From: DASZIT01 sp963709665
GTDB taxonomy: Bacteria > Actinomycetota > Acidimicrobiia > Acidimicrobiales > RAAP-2
Direction: 5' to 3'
Assembly (NCBI GenBank): GCA_963709665.1
Contig: CAVPWU010000008.1
Span: 1 to 64,000, forward strand
Length of the DNA: 64,000 bases
In this document: positions 31,620 to 42,597 of the stretch, one piece after another
Layout of the letters: each line of letters begins with the position of its first letter
How positions within the stretch are numbered: the stretch's first letter is position 1
Notes under the pieces: generated by a model
Told to the model about the DNA's origin: nothing
Databases searched by the model: none
What the model saw: only the letters and a program-made list of their open reading frames with translations
Program-made: the position numbers and the translations under genes

Positions 31620-32072
31620 TCAGGCGGGGGTGAGGGCAGCCAGGGCGCGGTCGGCGTGGACGTTCATCCGCACCTCGCTCTGGATCACGGCCAGGATCTT
31701 CCGGTCCCTGCCGATGACGAAGGTGGCCCGTTTGGTGGGTGACAGGGCGGTGAAGCGGCGCCGCACCCCGTAGAGCGTGGCCACGGCGCCGTCCGGGTCC
31801 GACAGCAGGGGGTAGTCGAACGAGTGCTTGTCGGAGAACCGCTTCTGCTTCTCGACGGCGTCGGCACTGATCCCCACCCGCTGGGCGCCCACCGCATCGA
31901 ACTCCGCCTTCATGTCGCGGAAGTGGCAGCTCTCCGCCGTGCACCCGGGCGTCATGGCCGCCGGATAGAAGAACAGGACCACCGGCCCGTCCTCCAGGAG
32001 GTCGGTCAGTCGACGGGACCGACCCGTCTCGTCCGGGAGTTCGAAGTCCGGTGCGGTGTCGCCGATGTCCAT
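31620..32072 (-). CDS. Thiol peroxidase, PrxQ/BCP type
   Basis: 150-residue peroxiredoxin reducing peroxides with thioredoxin-like electrons. The peroxidatic Cys44 and resolving Cys49 in MTPGCTAESCHF are five apart, the atypical 2-Cys PrxQ pattern. The AhpC/TSA fold is complete (FELPDETG, VVLFFYP). The ATG has TAGCCT exactly 6 nt upstream and no ribosome site (leaderless). A second PrxQ is encoded at 48816. Confidence 0.9.
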   Translation of the reverse strand: MDIGDTAPDFELPDETGRSRRLTDLLEDGPVVLFFYPAAMTPGCTAESCHFRDMKAEFDAVGAQRVGISADAVEKQKRFSDKHSFDYPLLSDPDGAVATLYGVRRRFTALSPTKRATFVIGRDRKILAVIQSEVRMNVHADRALAALTPA

Positions 32073-32078
32073 GTCGGG

Positions 32079-32084
32079 AGGCTA
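32079..32084 (-). promoter_or_regulatory. -10 hexamer of leaderless PrxQ promoter
   Basis: TAGCCT on the minus strand, 6 nt before the ATG. Confidence 0.5.
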
Positions 32085-32120
32085 CTCACTGCCGCCCGCC
32101 CGTGCGCCGGCGGCGGTCCG

Positions 32121-32633
32121 TCACTCGGGCACGTTGCGCTCGAACACCTCGGCGCTCGTCCGGAGGAAGCGGCAGATCACCGCCACCTCGTCGTCGGTGA
32201 AGCCGGCCAGGGCCTTCCGGGCGTCCATGACCATCGGCAGGTGGAAGCTCAGTGCCCGCTCCCGGGCGGCCGGGACCAGATCCACCAGCACCCGTCGGCG
32301 GTCGGCGTCGTCACGGCGACGCCGGACGAATCCGGCCGCCTCCATCCGGTCGATCACGAAGGTGACCGCCCCGGTGGTCAGGCGGCTCGCCTCGGCCAGG
32401 GCTCCGGCGGTCATGGGGGCGTGCTGGTCCAGGATGTCGAGACACCGGAAGTCGGTGCGGTTGAGCCCCAGCTTGGCCGCCACCGCCTCGTCGAACAGGT
32501 CGGTGGCCAGCTGGTAGTGGCGCATCATGTCGCCGAGCCGGCTCCGTACGGACTCGGGCGCGCCCTCCGCCTCCGCCGACGGGACCGCCGCGGGCGCCTC
32601 GGCGGCCGGGCTCGTGTGGACCTTTCTTGACAC
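32121..32633 (-). CDS. MarR-family transcriptional regulator
   Basis: 170 residues. Winged-helix MarR domain: LNRTDFRCLDILDQHAPMTAGALAEASRLTTGAVTFV with the wing MEAAGFVRRRRDDADRRRVLVDLV, and flanking dimer helices. An Ala-rich 25-residue N-terminus is extra. It is divergent from a drug-type ABC exporter with only 29 nt between starts. The shared AT-rich gap is the obvious operator, so it probably represses both genes until a ligand binds. Confidence 0.9.
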   Translation of the reverse strand: MSRKVHTSPAAEAPAAVPSAEAEGAPESVRSRLGDMMRHYQLATDLFDEAVAAKLGLNRTDFRCLDILDQHAPMTAGALAEASRLTTGAVTFVIDRMEAAGFVRRRRDDADRRRVLVDLVPAARERALSFHLPMVMDARKALAGFTDDEVAVICRFLRTSAEVFERNVPE

Positions 32634-32640
32634 GGGATTA

Positions 32641-32660
32641 GTTTACTTCTTAAGATACTC
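32641..32660. promoter_or_regulatory. AT-rich shared promoter/operator of marR and the ABC exporter
   Basis: GTTTACTTCTTAAGATACTC contains the palindrome TCTTAAGA (32648-32655) in an otherwise GC-rich setting. TAAGAT (32651-32656) sits 6 nt before the GTG of the exporter gene and is a likely -10. A MarR dimer here would block both promoters (inference). Confidence 0.5.
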
Positions 32661-32662
32661 AG

Positions 32663-33763
32663 GTGCAAAGGGACCCGGCGGTTCGCCGCCTGTCCCCTGA
32701 CCACCTCCCTCGCCCCCCGAACCCTCGCAGACCGGACGACCACGTGACCTTCGCCATCGACGTCGACAACCTCCAGAAGACCTTCAAGGGCAAGCTGCCG
32801 GTCCGGGCCCTCGACGGCATCAGCTTCGGCGTCGGGGAGGGCACCGTCTTCGGACTCCTCGGGCCCAACGGGTCGGGCAAGACCACCGCGGTGCGGATCC
32901 TGACCACCATCCTCCGACCCGACGGCGGGACCGCCCGGGTCCTGGGCCACGACGTGGCCAAGGAGGCGGACCGGGTCCGCTCCCTCATCGGCCTGGCCGG
33001 CCAGTACGCCGCCGTCGATGAGAACCTCACCGGTCGGGAGAACCTGGTGATGGTGGGCCGCCTCAACCACCTCCCCGGCTCGTTCGTCACCGGGCGGACC
33101 AAGGAGCTCCTCGACGAGTTCAGCCTCAGCGACGCCGCCGACCGGCCGCTCAAGACCTATTCGGGCGGGATGCGGCGACGGCTCGACCTGGCTGCCGCCC
33201 TGGTCACCCGGCCCAGCGTGCTCTTCCTCGACGAGCCCACCACCGGCCTCGACCCCCAGAGCCGCAACGACCTGTGGGAGGTCATCGAGGGGCTGGTGGC
33301 CGGCGGCACCACCGTGCTCCTCACCACCCAGTACCTCGAGGAGGCCGACCGCCTGGCCAACACCCTGGCCGTGCTCGACCACGGCAGGGTGATCGCCGAG
33401 GGCACCCCCGGCGAGCTGAAGGCCAACCTGGGGGCCACCGTCCTCGAGGTGGGCATGAACGACCTGGCCGACGCCGACGTGATCCGCGACGTCCTCGCCT
33501 CGGTGGGTTCCCACCCGCCCATCGTCAACGGGAAGGTGGTGGAGGTGACGGTGGAGGACGGCCCGCAGGCCGCCATGGCGGCCCTCCGCACGCTCGACCA
33601 GCGGGGCGTGTCGCCGGCCGCCCTAGCCCTCCGCGAGCCCAGCCTGGACGACGTCTTCCTGGCGCTGACCGGTCGACGGGCCGAGGAGGAGGAGGAGCGC
33701 GACAACCCCAACCCCTTCAACGACCCCCTGCTCGCCACCACCGACTCCGGAGGGACGCCTTGA
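32663..33763 (+). CDS. ABC exporter ATP-binding protein (DrrA-like)
   Basis: 366 residues. Walker A GPNGSGKT at 67-74, signature YSGGMRRRLDLA, Walker B VLFLDEPTTGLD, and the C-terminal domain of daunorubicin-resistance type ATPases (about 255-345, ending SLDDVFLALTGR). The GTG start has a -10-like TAAGAT 6 nt upstream (leaderless); a GTG at 32744 (VTFAIDVDNLQKTF) would remove a Pro-rich 27-residue extension. It is coupled by TTGA to the permease gene, and divergent from marR. Export of a hydrophobic drug or lipid is likely. Confidence 0.92.
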   Translation: MQRDPAVRRLSPDHLPRPPNPRRPDDHVTFAIDVDNLQKTFKGKLPVRALDGISFGVGEGTVFGLLGPNGSGKTTAVRILTTILRPDGGTARVLGHDVAKEADRVRSLIGLAGQYAAVDENLTGRENLVMVGRLNHLPGSFVTGRTKELLDEFSLSDAADRPLKTYSGGMRRRLDLAAALVTRPSVLFLDEPTTGLDPQSRNDLWEVIEGLVAGGTTVLLTTQYLEEADRLANTLAVLDHGRVIAEGTPGELKANLGATVLEVGMNDLADADVIRDVLASVGSHPPIVNGKVVEVTVEDGPQAAMAALRTLDQRGVSPAALALREPSLDDVFLALTGRRAEEEEERDNPNPFNDPLLATTDSGGTP

Positions 33764-34593
33764 CCACCACCACCAACATCACCGTCCCCACCGTGTCGGG
33801 AGCGCCCCTGTCCACCGGGCTGGCGGCCAAGCTCCGGTGGGGGTTCTCGGACACCTTCACCATCACCAAGCGGAACCTGATCGCCCTGACCCGGATCCCG
33901 GAGGCGCTCTTCTTCTCGACGGTGCAGCCGATCATGTTCGTGCTGCTGTTCCGGTACGTCTTCGGGGGGGCCATCCACCCGCCCGACGGGGTCAGCTACA
34001 CCAACTTCCTGATGCCGGGCATCTTCGTCCAGACGGTGTGCTTCGGGGCCGTCAGCACCAGCATCGGCCTGGCCGACGACCTCCAGAAGGGGATCATCGA
34101 GCGCTTCCGGGCCCTCCCCATGGCCCGCTCGGCGGTCCTGGCCGGCCGGACCCTGGCCGACCTCATCCGCAACATCTTCGTGATCATCATCATGACCATC
34201 GTCGGGTTCATGGTCGGCTTCCGGCCGAGCACCGGCGTGCTGCTCTACGTGCTGGGCTGCCTGCTGATCCTCTACTTCGCCTACGCCCTGTCGTGGGGGT
34301 TCGCCCTGATCGGGCTGTCCGCCTCCAACAGCGAGACCGCCCAGGTGATGTCGTTCCCCCTGCTCTTCCCGCTCACCTTCGCCTCGGCGGCCTTCGTGCC
34401 GGTGGTCTTCATGCCCAGCTGGCTGCAGGGGTTCGCCACCTACCAGCCGGTGAGCGTGGCGGTGGCGTCCTGCCGGGCGCTGATGATCGGGGGTGCCACG
34501 GCCAGCTGGGTCGTGCAGGCACTCCTGTGGACCACCGGACTGCTGGCCGTCTTCGTGCCGCTGGCCGTCTGGAAGTACCGGACCCGGGTCTGA
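33760..34593 (+). CDS. ABC-2 type exporter permease (DrrB-like)
   Basis: 277 residues from a TTG overlapping the ATPase stop (TTGA), with GGAGGG upstream. Six membrane segments are visible, the first at VQPIMFVLLFRYVFGGA and the last near WVVQALLWTTGLLAVFVPLAVW. The conserved loop LADDLQKGIIERFRALPMARSAVL is the coupling region of the ABC2_membrane family. It forms one transporter with the preceding ATPase. Confidence 0.9.
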   Translation: MTTTTNITVPTVSGAPLSTGLAAKLRWGFSDTFTITKRNLIALTRIPEALFFSTVQPIMFVLLFRYVFGGAIHPPDGVSYTNFLMPGIFVQTVCFGAVSTSIGLADDLQKGIIERFRALPMARSAVLAGRTLADLIRNIFVIIIMTIVGFMVGFRPSTGVLLYVLGCLLILYFAYALSWGFALIGLSASNSETAQVMSFPLLFPLTFASAAFVPVVFMPSWLQGFATYQPVSVAVASCRALMIGGATASWVVQALLWTTGLLAVFVPLAVWKYRTRV

Positions 34594-34599
34594 CCCCCG

Positions 34600-34636
34600 G
34601 GGCGTCCGTCCGTCCCCGTCGGGGATGGGGACGCCC
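34600..34636. terminator. Hairpin after the ABC exporter operon
   Basis: GGGCGTCC (34600-34607) pairs with GGACGCCC (34629-34636), enclosing a second stem CCCC-GTC-GGGG. It lies between convergent genes and has no T-tract. Confidence 0.35.
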
Positions 34637-34659
34637 GCCCGGCCACCGGGTGCCCCAGC

Positions 34660-34845
34660 TCAGTGGCGCTTGCGCCGCGCCTGGCGCGACTGCTTCCGCT
34701 TCCGGTTGCGGTCCCGGTGGTCGGCGCCGGCATGGGACTGCCGGTGCTCCTCCTCCTCGAGCCGCTCCCGGCGTCGCCGCATGTTGGAGATGCCGGCCAC
34801 CACCAGCAGCACGGCCAGGATGCTGAAGATCAGGATGTAGAACAC
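34660..34845 (-). CDS. Small single-pass membrane protein with basic tail
   Basis: 61 residues: one N-terminal membrane segment (VFYILIFSILAVLLVVAGI) and a highly charged tail, first acidic (ERLEEEEH) then basic (NRKRKQSRQARRKRH). The GTG start has AGGACCT upstream. No family recognised. Codon use and start signal support a real gene. It lies between the exporter operon and a phospholipase-type gene. Confidence 0.6.
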   Translation of the reverse strand: MFYILIFSILAVLLVVAGISNMRRRRERLEEEEHRQSHAGADHRDRNRKRKQSRQARRKRH

Positions 34846-34919
34846 AGGTCCTCCGGGCCGGCCCCGCCCGGCCGGTCGTTCGATCGGGGAAGCCGAATCC
34901 TAGAGCGGTCGACCCGCCC

Positions 34920-36560
34920 TCAGGGGAGGATGCTCCCCGCCGGCGGGATGGTGCCGGGGCCGGTGACCGAGCAGGCCAGCGCCTCGGGGGTGTTCCCCGG
35001 GGCGGGGAGCTCGGGGAAGGTGGGGAAGGTGGGCCGCCGGGAGGCCAGGGCGTCCAGGTCGATCAGGTCGGTGAGGTCGTTGGCGTTGGCGTCCCGGTAG
35101 GTGAGGGCGGGGAGGTTCCACTTCCGCTCGACCAGGGCCAGCACCGAGGTGTGGTCGTAGACCTGATGACTCACGTGGTGGCGCTTGGCGAACGGGGAGA
35201 CCACCAGGCCCGGCACCCGGAAGCCGTACCGCTCGAACCCGTCGTAGGCCTCCTCCCCCGGGTAGACGTGGGGCGGGATGTCGTCGGGGGCCAGCGCCAC
35301 CGGGGGCGGGACATGGTCGTAGTAGCCGCCGTGCTCGTCGTAGGTGAGGACGAGCAGCGACCGCTTCCACTGGGGGGAGGCCCCCAGGGCGTTGACGATC
35401 CCGGCCAGGAAGGCCTCCCCCACCGCGATGTTCTGCGGGTTCTCCTGCGACTGGGTGGAGTAGTCCGGCTCCACCAGGGAGAACTGGGGAAGGGTGCCGC
35501 CCGCGGCGTCGGTCAGGAACTGGGCGGTCGGACGCTTGTTGGCCGCCGTGATCCCGGTGTCCGGGATCGGGTACAGCTCGGGGGTGGCGCCGGTCGGGAA
35601 GTCGTTGGTGTAGTCGGCCCAGGTGATGCCGTGCTGGGAGAGCTGCTCGAAGATGGTCCCGTTGGCCGGCCCGGCGACCGACGGGACGCCGACCGTGCCG
35701 TTGACGTCGGCCGGGGTGTCGATCTCGTCGGTCATGCCCGAGGAGGTGCCGGCGATCAGGTAGCGGCGGTTGGCGTCCGTCTGGCCGAGCACCGACGAGA
35801 AGTACCGGTCGGCCAGCGGGAACGTCCGGGCCAGGGCGTAGGTGTAGGGGAGGTCGTCCCCGGTCCAGTAGCCCATGGCCACCCCGCCGACCTCGGTGGC
35901 ATTGGTCGGGCCGATGGGCGACGACACGAACCCGTCGAGCCTGCCGCCGTTGTAGGCCAGGTGGGAGGTCCGCCACTCCTGGCTCGGCTGGTTCGGGAGC
36001 TGGCAGGTGGTCGGCATCCGGAAGGCCCGCTGTCGACTGCCGTCGGCGTAGGGGTTGGTGGCGGTCGGCTGCCCGTCCCGGTCGAGGGTGAACCCGTCGC
36101 CCCGTCCGAGCATGCCCAGGAAGTTGTCGAACGAGTGGTTCTCCATCATCAGGACGACCACCGCCTCGATCCCGGGCAGGGTGTCGGTGCCGGCCGGCTT
36201 GGAGGGGTCGGGCCTCGAGCCGGGGGCCCGGAGGGTGGTGCGGCCGAGGACCCGGAGCGCCTCCTTCTGGCGGGCGGTCGGCTCCGCCGGCGGGGTGCGG
36301 TCGGACGACCGACCCTTGGCCGTCCGGGTGGACGATGGCCCTGCGGTCGCCCCCGCCGTCGACGACCCGGGCAGGGCGCCCAGGACCCCGGCGGTGGCCG
36401 AGGCGGCACCGCCCAGGACGAACGCCCGGCGGGAGATCCGAGGCGGTCTCGGGACGATGCCCGGCATGTCGAGGAACGAGGTGTGGAAGGTGGACCGCCG
36501 GCGGGACCCCCCCTCGCCGTCGGCTCCGCCCGCGTGATCCGTCCGACCCGTGTCCGACAT
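34920..36560 (-). CDS. Tat-exported phospholipase C/acid phosphatase family phosphoesterase
   Basis: 546 residues from the ATG with GGAGGA 4 nt upstream. The twin-arginine signal is RISRRAFVLGGAASATAGV (about 41-60). The phosphoesterase family (PF04185) active-site motif VVLMMENHSFDNFLG, QTDANRRYLIAGTSSG and YDEHGGYYDHVPPP with its metal-binding Asp and His are present. Members cleave phospholipids or phosphate monoesters outside the cell. A sequence like the 23-bp repeat unit at 27421 occurs in its promoter region near 36597. With the purple acid phosphatase it suggests extracellular phosphorus capture. Confidence 0.88.
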   Translation of the reverse strand: MSDTGRTDHAGGADGEGGSRRRSTFHTSFLDMPGIVPRPPRISRRAFVLGGAASATAGVLGALPGSSTAGATAGPSSTRTAKGRSSDRTPPAEPTARQKEALRVLGRTTLRAPGSRPDPSKPAGTDTLPGIEAVVVLMMENHSFDNFLGMLGRGDGFTLDRDGQPTATNPYADGSRQRAFRMPTTCQLPNQPSQEWRTSHLAYNGGRLDGFVSSPIGPTNATEVGGVAMGYWTGDDLPYTYALARTFPLADRYFSSVLGQTDANRRYLIAGTSSGMTDEIDTPADVNGTVGVPSVAGPANGTIFEQLSQHGITWADYTNDFPTGATPELYPIPDTGITAANKRPTAQFLTDAAGGTLPQFSLVEPDYSTQSQENPQNIAVGEAFLAGIVNALGASPQWKRSLLVLTYDEHGGYYDHVPPPVALAPDDIPPHVYPGEEAYDGFERYGFRVPGLVVSPFAKRHHVSHQVYDHTSVLALVERKWNLPALTYRDANANDLTDLIDLDALASRRPTFPTFPELPAPGNTPEALACSVTGPGTIPPAGSILP

Positions 36561-36660
36561 CGATCCTCCTCCGATCGGGCGAACCGCTCCCGGGCGCGAA
36601 GCTACTACCGGGGTCCGTCGGGAACCGTCGACGGGAGGGCCCGGGGACACGCCGGGCCGG

Positions 36661-37026
36661 TCAGGTGCGGCCGGCCACCGCCCGGTTGATCTCGGCGGCG
36701 ACCGCGGCGGGCTCCTCGACCTCGAGCACCAGCCGGGCGTACCGCTCGTCGTGGAGGTCGATGATCACCGACCGGTCGAAGTCGTGGACGTCCCAGAAGA
36801 CGTACTCCCCCTCCTGCCGGAAGGTGCCGGCGATCAGGTGGTTCCCCACCCGGGCGCCGCCGACCTTCAGTCCGGTGCCGGAGGCGGCACGGGCCTCGTC
36901 GGGGTCCACCCGGGCGCCGGCCACGTGCACCAGGGGGATCTCGAGCTTGCTATGGAGGGCCCAGAGCCGGTCGAGGCCCTCCATCTCCACGTAGAGCTCC
37001 TGACGTCCCACCTCGACCGATGCCAT
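36661..37026 (-). CDS. Conserved hypothetical protein (possible bacterial PH-like fold)
   Basis: 121 residues, beta-rich, no signal or membrane segment. Core features are LWALHSKLEIPLVHVAGARVD and GTFRQEGEYVFWDVHDFDRSVIIDLHDERYARLVLEVE. From memory similar proteins are widespread in actinobacteria without known function, and the pattern fits a small PH-like barrel. The ATG has TACGGT 5 nt upstream (leaderless). It is divergent from aconitase. Confidence 0.7.
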   Translation of the reverse strand: MASVEVGRQELYVEMEGLDRLWALHSKLEIPLVHVAGARVDPDEARAASGTGLKVGGARVGNHLIAGTFRQEGEYVFWDVHDFDRSVIIDLHDERYARLVLEVEEPAAVAAEINRAVAGRT

Positions 37027-37031
37027 GCCAC

Positions 37032-37037
37032 ACCGTA
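37032..37037 (-). promoter_or_regulatory. -10 hexamer of leaderless hypothetical gene
   Basis: TACGGT on the minus strand, 5 nt before the ATG at 37026. Confidence 0.4.
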
Positions 37038-37091
37038 CCGAGCCCCGGATGGGTGACCGGGCGCCGGGTAGCGACTCCCTGATGGGGCGGT

Positions 37092-37097
37092 CAGAAT
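37092..37097 (+). promoter_or_regulatory. -10 hexamer of leaderless acnA promoter
   Basis: CAGAAT, 6 nt before the acnA ATG, with no ribosome site. Confidence 0.4.
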
Positions 37098-37103
37098 GGA
37101 CCC

Positions 37104-39803
<2,700 letters not shown>

Positions 39804-39816
39804 GGCCGGCCGGCCG

Positions 39817-39832
39817 GACGGCGGGGGCCGTC
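39817..39832. terminator. Short hairpin between convergent acnA and membrane-protein genes
   Basis: GACGGC and GCCGTC around GGGG. There is no T-tract; weak support. Confidence 0.25.
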
Positions 39833-40988
39833 AGTCCTCGGTGGATCCCCAGCGGTGGGTGGTCGGCGGGATGACCACCTCCGGCCGATGGGCGTCGAGC
39901 AGGCCGGGGGCCCGCTGTGGCGGCCGCCTCGGCGCCACCACGCCGGAGCGGAGGTTGTGACGGGTGCCCGACCAGGGGGCCGGCGGGGCGGTCAGCCGGT
40001 CGCACAGCCGGTAGGCGGACGTCTCGTAGTTGACCCGCCACCCCCGGAAGTCGGGCCAGGCCTCCTCGGCGGTGCGCTCCATGGGGAAGCCGACGGCGTC
40101 GAGCATGGCCACCGCCGACTCGAACTCCTCGAAGGTGAGATCGATCGGCCCCTCGGGGTCGGGATCGGGGTCGACCTCCCAGTGCAGGACCTTGGCGATC
40201 CGGTTGAGGGCGGTGAAGCCCATCCGGAGGCAGAGCCGGGACTCGGAGGAGGCGCGGCTGGGGGCGAGGGCCAGGTGCATGGCGGCGCCGTCCAGCACGG
40301 CCAGGAGCCCCACCAGCCACGAGTACCACGGGTCCGGCGAGCGGAAGAGCAGCATCACCGGGTAGGTGGTGTGGCTCTCGGCCAGGTCCGCTGACCACGC
40401 CTCCCACGAGGCGTAGAAGTCGGGCAGCGTGTCGATGATCCCCACCAGCTGGTGGCGGGCCAGCACCTCGGGCCCCCAGGCCGGCACCCCGCCCCGGCTC
40501 TCGAGCATGGCCACCAGGCTCTCACGACGGTTGAACGCCTGGTAGAGGGCGGGAAGGTAGGCGATCTGCAGGGCCACGATGACCACCCAGGTGGCCCCGG
40601 CGGCGATGTCGATGGCGGAGTTGGCCGGCCCGCTGAGGTCGATGGTGCCGACGGTGAACACCGCTCCGGCCGACTGGGCCAGCCCGGACGCCAGGCTGTG
40701 GGTGGTGCCCACCAGCATCAGGGCGTACCCGATGATGAAGAGGCCGGCCCAGAACGTCAGCTGGGCGATGAGGGCCACCGGGGCGGTGGGCGCCAGCAGG
40801 GCGTCCTTCCCCTCGTACGAGCGGGCCAGCCGGGACAGGCCGAGGAAGGCCAGCTGCACCAACCGGTTCACGTGGGTGGACAGCCGCTCGAACCCCCGGG
40901 GCTCCCGGGGGAGGACGATGGTGAAGAGCACACTGGCGGCGGTGAACAGCACCACCACCAGCCCGAGGGCGAAGAGCAGGGCGTTCAT
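39831..40988 (-). CDS. Membrane protein with ion-channel-like pore segment
   Basis: 385 residues. About four membrane segments in the first 150 residues (NALLFALGLVVVLFTAASVL, LIAQLTFWAGLFIIGYALML, then WVVIVALQIAYLPALY). Between them is SAGAVFTVGTIDLSGP, which recalls the potassium-channel filter TVGYGD but lacks the glycine-tyrosine-glycine. The rest is a soluble domain of about 230 residues with Trp-rich helices and a disordered tail. A channel-related function is a tentative inference. It is convergent with acnA. Confidence 0.6.
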   Translation of the reverse strand: MNALLFALGLVVVLFTAASVLFTIVLPREPRGFERLSTHVNRLVQLAFLGLSRLARSYEGKDALLAPTAPVALIAQLTFWAGLFIIGYALMLVGTTHSLASGLAQSAGAVFTVGTIDLSGPANSAIDIAAGATWVVIVALQIAYLPALYQAFNRRESLVAMLESRGGVPAWGPEVLARHQLVGIIDTLPDFYASWEAWSADLAESHTTYPVMLLFRSPDPWYSWLVGLLAVLDGAAMHLALAPSRASSESRLCLRMGFTALNRIAKVLHWEVDPDPDPEGPIDLTFEEFESAVAMLDAVGFPMERTAEEAWPDFRGWRVNYETSAYRLCDRLTAPPAPWSGTRHNLRSGVVAPRRPPQRAPGLLDAHRPEVVIPPTTHRWGSTED

Positions 40989-41285
40989 CGGTCGGCGGCG
41001 GTCGGACCGGGCATCCGACCAGTATCCCCGCGGACCGGCGAGCAGTGGAGCAATCTCGCCGGGTACGAGAGCCCGCCTGGGCCTCCAACAGTTCCACGCC
41101 CTCACCGCCGTCGATCTCGACGGGGTGGTCATCGACGCCCCGCTGGTGCAGCCCACCCGGACCACGTTCCCCTCGCTCCACGGGACCTTGGAGGTGTCCG
41201 GCCTGTCCACCCATGCCGGGGCCAGCGCCCTCGCCCACCAGGTCGACCAGGCCCGCTGACCGACGGCCACGGAGAGGCGGAGGGC
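40989..41285. other. Gap between membrane-protein gene and SnoaL-domain gene
   Basis: 297 nt. Overlapping open frames exist on both strands but none has a start signal or recognisable family. No repeat or hairpin stands out. Confidence 0.3.
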
Positions 41286-42509
41286 TCAGTCGGCCGGGGG
41301 CACCGCCACGCCGGCGAACCCCAGCAGGCCGACGATGGTGGCGTGCTCGATCAGCCACCGACCGCCCACCTTCACCGCCCGGCCCTCCCGCCCGTCGACC
41401 ATCGAGAACCGCTGCCCGTCGACGTCGATGGAGAACCAGACCACCGCCTGGTCGGAACGTAGGAAGTGGATATCGTCGACCACCATGGCCGCCTGACCCT
41501 GGGTGGGCACCGGGACCCGCTGCTGAGCTTGGTGCAGGGGGCCGACCAGGCCGTCGCCGCCCTGCACGTTCACCAGCGCCGTCCCCGGGCCGTCCGTCTC
41601 GTCGCAATGGGTGAAGGCGTACTCGATGGCGGCACGGGCGGCCGTCTCGTCGTCCGGCGGGTCACCCACCGGGATGTGTTTCGCCCTCCGCCCCTCCCGT
41701 CGGGTCTTCGGGGTGGGGTGGGCGGGCCGCAGGATGGCGTGCAGAGCCGTCTGCACGGCCCGGGGATCCTCCCGGTCCACTCCGGAGAGGTCGATCCCCT
41801 GCCCCTCGGCCAGGCGGATCAACTGGTCGACCCGGCGTTCGACCACCGCCCCGGGCGGGGGGACGAACTCGAAGTCGAGATCCTCGATCACCGGATTGAT
41901 CCGGATGTCCTTGAACTCCGAGTGGACGAACGGCTGGTCCTCGATCCGTCCGACGTGTCGCAACACCACCCCGGTCGCCCGGTCGAACCAGAAGGTGTGG
42001 TCGGGTCCGCCCAGGAGGAACCCGATCGGGAGGTGGCGGCCGGCCCGTCCGGTCGTCACCCGGGCATCCGCCCGGAGGCAGGGGCGGCCGGCCACGGTGT
42101 CCTCCGTCGGGTCCCCGAACTCCACGGCTCCGAACAGCTGGCTCCCGGCCGCCAGCAGCAGCCCGATCGAGGTGGCCTCCAGGCCGGTGCCGTCGTGGTC
42201 CACCCGGGTGATCCGGGTGGCGGTCCCATTCCACCGGGTGCCTCCGTTGCGGACGTCCACCTGGTCGTCGGACTCGATCCGCCAGCGGTCCGGGAATTGG
42301 ACCCAGACCCGGAGGTGCTCGTCGGTCGTGGGGCGGTCCGGGCGCCGGGCCCCCAGGGCGAACTGCGATCCACCCTGGTAGCCGGCCCGTGCGGTGAGCG
42401 CCCGCCGCTGCCGCTCATGATGGGTCCAGGTCCACAGCGAGCCGCTCAGGGTGCTGACCCCGAGGGGAGCGCCGTCGATGAGTTCGAGGAGGTCACCCTT
42501 GCAGCCCAT
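41286..42509 (-). CDS. LolA-like domain fused to SnoaL/NTF2-like domain
   Basis: 407 residues, cytoplasmic (no signal). Residues about 25-215 are beta-rich (RVWVQFPDRWRIES, TFWFDRATGVVLRH, FKDIRINPVIEDLDFEFVPPPG), the pattern of LolA/LppX-type lipid-binding barrels. Residues about 275-400 (AARAAIEYAFTHCDE, then FSMVDGREGRAVKVGGRWLI) look like a SnoaL/NTF2 cone. The combination is unusual. The ATG has TAGGCT 6 nt upstream (leaderless). It is divergent from the sulfatase, whose promoter is a mirror image of this one. Confidence 0.65.
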   Translation of the reverse strand: MGCKGDLLELIDGAPLGVSTLSGSLWTWTHHERQRRALTARAGYQGGSQFALGARRPDRPTTDEHLRVWVQFPDRWRIESDDQVDVRNGGTRWNGTATRITRVDHDGTGLEATSIGLLLAAGSQLFGAVEFGDPTEDTVAGRPCLRADARVTTGRAGRHLPIGFLLGGPDHTFWFDRATGVVLRHVGRIEDQPFVHSEFKDIRINPVIEDLDFEFVPPPGAVVERRVDQLIRLAEGQGIDLSGVDREDPRAVQTALHAILRPAHPTPKTRREGRRAKHIPVGDPPDDETAARAAIEYAFTHCDETDGPGTALVNVQGGDGLVGPLHQAQQRVPVPTQGQAAMVVDDIHFLRSDQAVVWFSIDVDGQRFSMVDGREGRAVKVGGRWLIEHATIVGLLGFAGVAVPPAD

Positions 42510-42515
42510 GGGAGG

Positions 42516-42521
42516 AGCCTA
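42516..42521 (-). promoter_or_regulatory. -10 hexamer of leaderless SnoaL-domain gene
   Basis: TAGGCT on the minus strand, 6 nt before the ATG. Confidence 0.5.
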
Positions 42522-42585
42522 CGACGGGTACCCGACGTTCCACCGGGGACGGGTCGGCCGCGGAACGGGCCGGGAGTCGGCCGGT

Positions 42586-42591
42586 TAGGTT
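42586..42591 (+). promoter_or_regulatory. -10 hexamer of leaderless sulfatase gene
   Basis: TAGGTT, 6 nt before the ATG at 42598. It mirrors the divergent promoter at 42516-42521. Confidence 0.5.
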
Positions 42592-42597
42592 CTCCCC

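Noticed and set aside
34660..34845. Rejecting the 61-residue membrane protein as noise
   Set aside because: Kept as a gene: it has a clear membrane segment, a Shine-Dalgarno-like AGGACCT and its own non-overlapping slot.
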